The notes under the pieces were generated by a model, which worked only from the letters and a program-made list of their open reading frames with translations, did not search any database and was not told the origin of the DNA. A program made the translations under genes and the position numbers. Below, in pieces: positions 7,694 to 12,091 of a stretch of 12,091 nt of DNA (position 1 is the first letter of the stretch; every line of letters starts with the position of its first letter). The DNA lies in NCBI GenBank assembly GCA_030040115.1, contig JASHUH010000213.1:1-12091 (forward strand). The letters are read 5' to 3'. The DNA is from Acidobacteriaceae bacterium. GTDB taxonomy: Bacteria > Acidobacteriota > Terriglobia > Terriglobales > Acidobacteriaceae.

Positions 7694-8484
7694 TGTTGAG
7701 TTCGCCGGTCTCTGGGGCCGGCGCGCCGCTCCGTCTTGATTCTGCGCAGGTCGGGAGCGTTCATGCGGCGGTCCGGCAGGTCGGAGCGCCGGTCGCGAGG
7801 GGCCTCCATTGACGAAGGCAAAATGATGGGTCCGGGAGCGGGCTCAGGGTGCGATGGCCGGGTTTGCGCCTCACGCCCGGCAGCCGCACCTTGCCTATTT
7901 GCCTGGTCAACCGGCTCGGCTGCCGATTCGCGGCCGCTGGTGAGCATCTTGTTCAAGTTCGGGAAATCGACCCGATGCGACTCCACGAAATCGACGCCGT
8001 CGGCGGTCAGCGTGTATTGCGCGTTGTCCGCTTTGCTGACATACCCCTTCTTCAACAAATACCAGAGCGTAAATTCAAGGTAATCGCGTGGGAAACCCAT
8101 GCGATCTTCGATCTCGGCAAGAGAAACTTCAGGCAAATTCGGATTTGTGCGGCGCCGGTGGTAGAGAACCGCCAGCACCGCGAGGCGGCGATTCAGCTCG
8201 CCTTCCATGCTGTCCATGAAATCGATCGACGAGGAGTACGGCTGGGGCGGGCGCCGCTTGCGAGACGCGTCGTACTCGGCGCGGCGCAGCCTGTCCGAAA
8301 GCACTTCGTAGGCTGTTTTCAGCAAGCGAAACTGTTCGGGATTGCCCGAGGCCGGGTTGTCAGGGTGGAACCGCGCCGCCAGAAAGCGATAGACGCGGTG
8401 AATGGTGTCCACGTCGGCATTGGGACTGATCTGAAGAAACTCGTAATAATCGACCATTGCGGATTCGGCGCGGTTTTGGCCCAT
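7669..8484 (-). CDS. J-domain protein with winged-helix-like middle and basic DRR tail
   Basis: A 271-residue protein. Residues 12-75 form a J domain with the invariant HPD at 40-42 (ARFHPDNP) and the helix IV region RRAEYDA, so it should stimulate an Hsp70. There is no Gly/Phe region, zinc centre or DnaJ C-terminal domain, so this is a class C J-protein, not DnaJ itself. Residues about 96-172 (RRLAVLAVLYH...LEFTLWYLLKKGYVSKADNAQYTLTADGVDFVE) look like a winged helix. The tail is disordered, with DRR/LRR/ERR triplets at 231, 238, 246, 252 and 259. The start at 8484 is preferred over the Met at 8457 because a -10 box sits 6 nt upstream; neither has a Shine-Dalgarno. It is convergent with ntrX and divergent from the transporter gene. 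The Hsp70 partner and the client are unknown. Confidence 0.85.
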   Translation of the reverse strand: MGQNRAESAMVDYYEFLQISPNADVDTIHRVYRFLAARFHPDNPASGNPEQFRLLKTAYEVLSDRLRRAEYDASRKRRPPQPYSSSIDFMDSMEGELNRRLAVLAVLYHRRRTNPNLPEVSLAEIEDRMGFPRDYLEFTLWYLLKKGYVSKADNAQYTLTADGVDFVESHRVDFPNLNKMLTSGRESAAEPVDQANRQGAAAGREAQTRPSHPEPAPGPIILPSSMEAPRDRRSDLPDRRMNAPDLRRIKTERRAGPRDRRTQQNGRPAAN

Positions 8485-8496
8485 CGAGGCATTTTA
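8485..8496 (-). promoter_or_regulatory. -10 box for a leaderless J-domain-gene transcript
   Basis: On the minus strand TAAAAT (complement of 8491-8496) is followed by GCCTCG and then the ATG at 8484, the same 6-nt spacing as ntrY and glyA. No clear -35 is seen. A small dyad (8500-8514) sits immediately upstream of the -10 box. Confidence 0.5.
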
Positions 8497-8499
8497 ACC

Positions 8500-8514
8500 T
8501 GTCCGAAATGGACA
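8500..8514. promoter_or_regulatory. short dyad TGTCC-GAAAT-GGACA, operator-like
   Basis: A perfect 5-bp dyad around a 5-nt centre, placed 3 bp upstream of the -10 box of the minus-strand J-domain gene and about 75 nt before the divergent transporter start. Location suggests a repressor or activator site. The CCTGTCCG half recurs in the neighbouring gaps at 9872-9879 and 10562-10569. Confidence 0.35.
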
Positions 8515-8574
8515 TAGAATCCCACCTTCGAAACCAAGTTGTGCCCCATGGGCCTGATGGCGCGCGGCGCGTGG

Positions 8575-8580
8575 TACGCT
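8575..8580 (+). promoter_or_regulatory. possible -10 box of the transporter gene
   Basis: TACGCT (TANNNT pattern) lies 8 nt before the ATG at 8589, so transcription would start at or within 1-2 nt of the codon. Only three of six bases match TATAAT and there is no good -35; it is listed because four other genes in the window show the same arrangement. Confidence 0.3.
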
Positions 8581-8588
8581 GGGGCGTC

Positions 8589-9854
8589 ATGCGTCCGGCG
8601 GAACTTGCCGTCGATCAACCCGGCCCTCCTGCCGCTTCGCGCGAGCGCCCCTGGCTGTTCAACTTCCTTATCGCTCCCGACGCCGTAATCTCCATCGGCC
8701 TGGTCAGCGGTGCGCTGTCGTACCTCCTCCGCAATGAGGGAGTCGATCCTGGGCGCGGGGCCAGCCTCGTGGCCTTGCTCGCGCTGCCACATGCGACGTA
8801 TTTCCTTTGGGGCGCGGCCACCGACTTCTGGATGCGCCGGCGCACCTGGCTCATGGTTGCGGCCGCCGCCGCGGCGGCCCTCTTGGTTTGGGCCTTTCAC
8901 CAATCGCGCCTGGCTGCGCCGCAAGCCGTCGCACTGCTCTTTCTGAGCGCCTGCAGTGGGGATTTGGTGGTGGCCGCCTGCGGCGGCATGATGGGCGCGC
9001 TCAGGAGGGAAACCAATCGCCGTCGCGCGGGTAGTTTTTACCAAAGCGGGTCCTTGGCTTTCGGCGCCATCGCGCTTACCGCGTCGGTTTCGCTGACGCG
9101 GAGCATCTCGCTGGGCGGGTTGGGCTGGGTTCTCGCCGCCCTTATATTCCTACCCTCACTCGCCGCATTGGCCACCCCCGCGCAGCCGGTTCTCACAGGA
9201 CAAAACGCCCCCGAAACTGCGGCGCGCGTCTGGCGCGAGTTCCACGCCACCTTCCTGCGCTGGGAAGCCATTCCCTACACCCTGCTCATCACGTTTCCCA
9301 TGTGCAGCGGGGCCATGATCGGCCTGCTTCCCAGCTTGGCCCGCGATTACGGCGTTTCCGGGACCCAGGTGGCGTGGATCAACGGGCTGGGGGGCGCGCT
9401 GCTCGCCACCGGAGGCGCGCTGGCGGCGTCGCTGATCCCGGTGCGGGTGCGCGCGCCTATCGCCTTCCTGATCGCCGGTCTTCTCAATGCCGCCACGCTG
9501 ACTATCCTGGCTCTCGGTCCACAACGCCCGGCGGTCTATTTCACCGGAACGGCGCTCTTTCTCTTTACCATTGGCGGTTGCTACGCCTTGTTCACGGGCG
9601 TGGCTCTGGAATTTATGGGCAGCTCCGGCAAGAGTGGCGGCGCGCGGTACGCCATCATTAACTCGCTCGGCAATCTCCCCGTGGCCTACATGTCCTGGGT
9701 TGACGGCAGGGGTTACGCGCATTGGGGCCCTCGCGCCATGCCCGGCATCGACGCCGTTCTCAGCGCTGCCGGAGCCGCGCTCCTGCTGTCCCATTTCCTC
9801 GTCAGCCGCCGCTCCAAATCGATAGGGGATCCAGTGGAGCCGCAGAAGGCATGA
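8589..9854 (+). CDS. MFS transporter, AmpG/PAT-like
   Basis: A 421-residue inner-membrane protein with about 12 hydrophobic segments. After a 20-residue hydrophilic tail, FLIAPDAVISIGLVSGALSYLLRNEGV and ATYFLWGAATDFWMRRRTWL (69-88) match the first helices and the loop 2-3 region of the major facilitator superfamily. Near the C-terminus GGARYAIINSLGNLPVAYMSWVDGRGYAHWG resembles the AmpG / acetyl-CoA transporter (PAT) signature, so export or import of a cell-wall fragment or acyl compound is possible; the substrate is not provable here. The ATG at 8589 is chosen over an in-frame ATG at 8457 because the earlier 44 codons are not membrane-protein-like and overlap the divergent gene. The stop overlaps a small ORF by ATGA. 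Confidence 0.85.
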   Translation: MRPAELAVDQPGPPAASRERPWLFNFLIAPDAVISIGLVSGALSYLLRNEGVDPGRGASLVALLALPHATYFLWGAATDFWMRRRTWLMVAAAAAAALLVWAFHQSRLAAPQAVALLFLSACSGDLVVAACGGMMGALRRETNRRRAGSFYQSGSLAFGAIALTASVSLTRSISLGGLGWVLAALIFLPSLAALATPAQPVLTGQNAPETAARVWREFHATFLRWEAIPYTLLITFPMCSGAMIGLLPSLARDYGVSGTQVAWINGLGGALLATGGALAASLIPVRVRAPIAFLIAGLLNAATLTILALGPQRPAVYFTGTALFLFTIGGCYALFTGVALEFMGSSGKSGGARYAIINSLGNLPVAYMSWVDGRGYAHWGPRAMPGIDAVLSAAGAALLLSHFLVSRRSKSIGDPVEPQKA

Positions 9855-10048
9855 GCGCAGCCAATTTCGCACCTGTCCGGAAGCGGACGGCGATTTGCGA
9901 AATCGGACAGCCGTCCACCGCGCCGGAGCGAGGAGCCAAGGGTTATCTTTTATCGTGTCCATTCGATCGCTTCCCGGCTTACCACGCCGATTTGGAAGCG
10001 GAATTGCGTTCGCTTTCCGTCAAGAGGTTCAGCCATGGCTTATTTTGA
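9851..10048 (+). CDS. possible 65-residue ORF between transporter and recombinase-domain genes
   Basis: An open frame starting in an ATGA overlap with the transporter stop and ending 14 nt inside the next gene. Its product would contain a basic N-terminus, three cysteines and a KGYLLSCPFDRFPAYHADLEAELRSL segment. Overlap at both ends is what a coupled small gene would look like, but there is no Shine-Dalgarno beyond the coupling, no family recognised, and a strong inverted repeat occupies its 5' half. It may be a chance frame in a regulatory gap. Confidence 0.3.
   Translation: MSAANFAPVRKRTAICEIGQPSTAPERGAKGYLLSCPFDRFPAYHADLEAELRSLSVKRFSHGLF
9864..9910. repeat. nested and alternative inverted repeats upstream of the recombinase-domain gene
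   Basis: Outer arms ATTTCGCA (9864-9871) and TGCGAAAT (9896-9903) are perfect 8-mers. Inside is a 5-bp hairpin GTCCG-GAAG-CGGAC (9875-9888). The left part CTGTCCG (9873-9879) can instead pair with CGGACAG (9904-9910), which is exclusive of the inner hairpin. It begins 10 nt after the transporter stop. No T-tract follows, so a terminator is less likely than an operator or a switching RNA structure. Confidence 0.5.
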
Positions 10049-10490
10049 GCGCATGCGGGACGTAATCTCAGAGCCTTTTAGCGCCGATGTGATCCGGCAG
10101 CGGAACGCGGCAGGCTGGCAAATGGTTTCCATCGAATGGCGGCGCGAACTGCCCGACACGGAGGCGCCGAGGGAAAGCGCTTTCTCCGAGGAAATCCCTT
10201 ACGGCTTGCGCATCTCGGATGATTGCAAGCGGCTGGAAACCGAACCGCGCGAGCGCCAGGCGCTGATCGAAATGATGGACGGTTTAGCGCAGGATTTTCC
10301 CTATTCCGCCATTGTCAGCGCCCTGAACGAGAAGGGATTTCGCATGCGAGACGGGCGTCGCTGGAATCGCGTGACCGTCTTTAATATGATTCCCCGGCTC
10401 ATCGAGGTCGGGCCGCAGCTATTCTCGTCGGCGGAATGGCGGAAAAGGCGGATGCACTTTGAGCGCGCCCAGCCGCCTCAGGAGATTTGA
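10035..10490 (+). CDS. stand-alone recombinase-type DNA-binding domain protein
   Basis: A 151-residue protein. Residues about 53-127 (EIPYGLRISDDCKRLETEPRERQALIEMMDGL...IVSALNEKGFRMRDGRRWNRVTVFNMIPRLIEVGP) follow the layout of the Recombinase domain of large serine integrases: a PYG(Y/L)R opening, a helix at the E/R-rich centre, LNxxGxxxRxGxxW, then TVxxI. The catalytic resolvase domain with its Ser, and the zinc ribbon and coiled coil of a full integrase, are absent. The N-terminal 40 residues (FSADVIRQRNAAGWQMVSIEWRRE) are not recognised. It therefore cannot recombine DNA alone; a DNA-binding regulator is the likeliest role (inference). AAGAGG at 10022-10027 lies 7 nt before the ATG. There is no adjacent attachment site or phage gene. 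Confidence 0.75.
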   Translation: MAYFERMRDVISEPFSADVIRQRNAAGWQMVSIEWRRELPDTEAPRESAFSEEIPYGLRISDDCKRLETEPRERQALIEMMDGLAQDFPYSAIVSALNEKGFRMRDGRRWNRVTVFNMIPRLIEVGPQLFSSAEWRKRRMHFERAQPPQEI

Positions 10491-10614
10491 CGCAGATGGG
10501 ATGGAAAGGAACGAAATGGCGGCCCCTGGCGAGCGCTCTCCGCTGCCGTAAGACCTATGTTCGGACAGGGAGTTGAACGAGCGCAAAATGCGGAGTCCGG
10601 CGCCAATTTTGCCG

Positions 10615-10626
10615 TAGAATCTGGGT
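10615..10626 (+). promoter_or_regulatory. -10 box for a leaderless glyA transcript
   Basis: TAGAAT (10615-10620, five of six) is followed by six bases and then the glyA ATG at 10627; no Shine-Dalgarno is present. No -35 element is recognisable at the usual distance. Such a start would leave no room for a 5' riboswitch. Confidence 0.5.
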
Positions 10627-11910
10627 ATGACTGACCGGATGTCGCTTACCCTCGCCCAAGCCGATCCCCTTGTAGCCGCCGCCCTCGAACAGGAAACCCT
10701 CCGCCAGCACGAAGGGCTGGAGATGATTGCCAGCGAAAACTTCGTTTCCGAAGCCGTACTGGAGGCCGCTGGTTCCGTTTTTACCAATAAGTACGCCGAG
10801 GGTTACCCCGGACGCCGCTATTATGGCGGCTGCGAGTTTGCGGACATCGTGGAGAACTTGGTTCGCGATCGCGCCCGTCAACTCTTCGGGGGCGAGCACA
10901 TCAACGCGCAGCCTCATTCCGGCTCTCAGGCCAACGCCTCAGCGTATGCGGCAGTATTACAGCCAGGCGACACCATCCTGGGCCTCGATCTTGCCCATGG
11001 CGGCCATCTCACCCACGGCCACCGGCTGAGCTTCAGCGGCAAACTCTATCGGCCTACTTTCTATCATGTGCGGCGAGACACCGAGCAAATCGACTACGAC
11101 GAGCTCGAAGCCGTGGCCGAAAAAGAGAAGCCCAAAGCGATCATCGGCGGGGCCAGCGCCTATCCGCGCCTGTGGGACTTCGCGCGCATGCGCCAGGTCG
11201 CGGACAAGGTGGGCGCGATTTATATCTTCGATATGGCGCACATCGCCGGCCTGGTGGCGGGCGGCGTGCATCCTTCGCCGGTGCCGCATGCGCACATCAC
11301 CACCACCACCACCCACAAAACCTTGCGTGGCCCGCGCGCAGGCCTCATCATCTGCACCCAAGACCTGGCGCAGGCGGTGGATAAGGCGGTTTTTCCCGGC
11401 CAGCAGGGAGGGCCGCTGGTGCACGTGGTTGCGGCCAAAGCAGTCGCGCTCGGCGAGGCGTTGCGGCCGGAATTTCGCGCCTACGCGACGCAAATCGTGG
11501 CGAACTGCAAGGCGCTGGCCGAGGCGATGTCCGAAGCCGGCTTCCGGCTCGTTTCAGGAGGCACGGACAATCACCTGATCCTGGTCGACGTTTTCCAAAA
11601 AGGGATATTGGGCTCCGAAGCCGAACTGGCGCTGGGCAAGGCGGGCGTCACGGTCAACAAGAACTCCATTCCCTGGGACACCAATCCTCCGCTCAAACCT
11701 TCGGGCATTCGCGTGGGCACTCCGGCTTTGACGACGCGTGGCATGAAGGAGCCGGAAATGCGGCAGATTGCAGTGTGGATCGCCAAAGCCCTGGAGATGC
11801 GAAACGACGACGCAGTTTTAGAGCGCATCCGCGGCGAAGTGGCGGAGTTAGCCAACCAGTTCCCGCTCTATGCGTGGCGGCGTCCGCCGGTTGCGGTTCA
11901 CGCCTACTGA
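10627..11910 (+). CDS. glyA: serine hydroxymethyltransferase
   Basis: A 427-residue PLP enzyme of the usual bacterial length (about 415-430) that converts serine and tetrahydrofolate to glycine and methylene-tetrahydrofolate, the main one-carbon source. Motifs seen: LEMIASENF (31-39), [16 protein letters not shown] (53-68), [13 protein letters not shown] (91-103), [13 protein letters not shown] (199-211) with Asp202 and His205 at the cofactor, and [15 protein letters not shown] (225-239) with Lys231 as the PLP Schiff-base lysine. VNKNSIPWD (343-351) and [14 protein letters not shown] (359-372) complete the fold. The ATG at 10627 rather than the in-frame one at 10639 is preferred because the -10 box is 6 nt upstream. 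Monocistronic or followed by the HTH gene. Confidence 0.97.
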   Translation: MTDRMSLTLAQADPLVAAALEQETLRQHEGLEMIASENFVSEAVLEAAGSVFTNKYAEGYPGRRYYGGCEFADIVENLVRDRARQLFGGEHINAQPHSGSQANASAYAAVLQPGDTILGLDLAHGGHLTHGHRLSFSGKLYRPTFYHVRRDTEQIDYDELEAVAEKEKPKAIIGGASAYPRLWDFARMRQVADKVGAIYIFDMAHIAGLVAGGVHPSPVPHAHITTTTTHKTLRGPRAGLIICTQDLAQAVDKAVFPGQQGGPLVHVVAAKAVALGEALRPEFRAYATQIVANCKALAEAMSEAGFRLVSGGTDNHLILVDVFQKGILGSEAELALGKAGVTVNKNSIPWDTNPPLKPSGIRVGTPALTTRGMKEPEMRQIAVWIAKALEMRNDDAVLERIRGEVAELANQFPLYAWRRPPVAVHAY

Positions 11911-11925
11911 ACCTCGCATAATAGA

Positions 11926-11954
11926 GTGACAACTGGCGCGTTTGGCGGTAAGCT
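11926..11954 (+). promoter_or_regulatory. promoter of the terminal HTH gene, leaderless type
   Basis: GTGACA (11926-11931, five of six to TTGACA), 17 bp, then TAAGCT (11949-11954, TANNNT), then exactly 6 nt to the ATG at 11961. The -35 match and ideal spacing make this the best supported leaderless promoter of the set, although its -10 is weak. A GAGGG lies within the 6 nt, too near the ATG to act as a Shine-Dalgarno. Confidence 0.5.
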
Positions 11955-11960
11955 GAGGGC

Positions 11961-12091
11961 ATGACCGGAGTCAGTGTGGAAGGTCGGGACTTTGCCGCCA
12001 TGCAACGCCGCCGCCGGACAGGGGCGCGACTGTTTGCCGCCGGTCGCCTGTCGCAGGCTGAGATGGCGCGCGAACTACACGTCAGCCGACA
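11961..12091 (+). CDS. IS630-type helix-turn-helix protein, N-terminus only
   Basis: The first 43 codons of a gene running off the window. After MTGVSVEGRDF comes AAMQRRRRTGARLFAAGRLSQAEMARELHVSR, the basic helix and first HTH typical of the N-terminus of IS630-family transposases and related orphan winged-helix proteins (pattern RRRxxGARLxxxGxSQAExARxLxVSR). The frame has no stop to the edge. No insertion-sequence terminal repeat is visible in the 50 nt between glyA and this ATG, so an intact element is not demonstrated; a domesticated HTH protein is equally possible. The start is supported by the promoter 6 nt upstream. Confidence 0.65.
   Translation, partial: MTGVSVEGRDFAAMQRRRRTGARLFAAGRLSQAEMARELHVSR

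Noticed and set aside
8457..8588. N-terminal extension of the transporter from the ATG at 8457
   Set aside because: The added 44 residues are charged and overlap the start and promoter of the divergent J-domain gene; no ribosome site or -10 box supports it.
10035..10490. An active phage integrase or integron
   Set aside because: No catalytic serine domain, tyrosine recombinase residues, att duplication or phage gene is present.
10491..10626. A glycine riboswitch or other leader RNA upstream of glyA
   Set aside because: No paired aptamer-like conserved blocks are seen and the -10 box 6 nt before the ATG leaves no leader to hold one.
11298..11316. ACC triplet run as a microsatellite
   Set aside because: It encodes the conserved TTTTT before the PLP lysine of glyA and is explained by coding constraint.

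Overview
This is about 12 kb of GC-rich bacterial chromosome. Its gene types point to the Acidobacteriota, class Terriglobia (Bryobacter/Solibacter-like): a ThuA-domain protein beside an amidohydrolase, a Tat-exported NIPSNAP protein, a secreted VirB10/TrbI-like protein, a DnaJ/winged-helix protein and a stand-alone recombinase-type domain. The assignment is inferred from gene content and protein style, because no rRNA is present.

Layout, left to right. (1) 1-1383, plus strand: the 3' part of a ThuA-like gene, then a complete metal-dependent amidohydrolase, probably one catabolic operon. (2) 1457-2958, minus strand: a secreted VirB10/TrbI-like protein followed 11 bp later by signal peptidase I (lepB), converging on block 1. 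(3) 3125-3922, plus: a Tat-exported protein with two NIPSNAP domains behind a clear promoter and ribosome binding site. (4) 4011-7648, plus: ntrY and ntrX, a membrane histidine kinase and its response regulator, overlapping by ATGA. (5) 7669-8484, minus: a J-domain/winged-helix protein, convergent with ntrX. (6) 8589-10490, plus: an AmpG-like MFS transporter, a doubtful 65-residue ORF, and a small protein carrying only the DNA-binding module of serine recombinases. (7) 10627-11910, plus: glyA (serine hydroxymethyltransferase). (8) From 11961: the N-terminus of an IS630-type helix-turn-helix protein, cut by the window edge. No stretch over 300 bases lacks a gene, and I saw no tRNA, rRNA or CRISPR array.

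Three signals stand out. First, four genes (ntrY, the J-domain gene, glyA and the terminal HTH gene) have a TANNNT -10-like box ending exactly 6 nt before the ATG and no usable Shine-Dalgarno, which predicts leaderless mRNAs; the MFS gene has a looser 8-nt version. Genes with normal leaders in the same window have AGGAG-type sites. Second, NtrX keeps the AAA+ ATPase motifs but has GAHPGG where sigma-54 activators carry GAFTGA, so it may not be a sigma-54 activator. Third, the intergenic gaps between 8485 and 10626 share a CTGTCCG/CGGACAG element, twice in hairpin form, near the recombinase-domain gene, which could mark a small regulon. No complete new defence or mobile system is visible.
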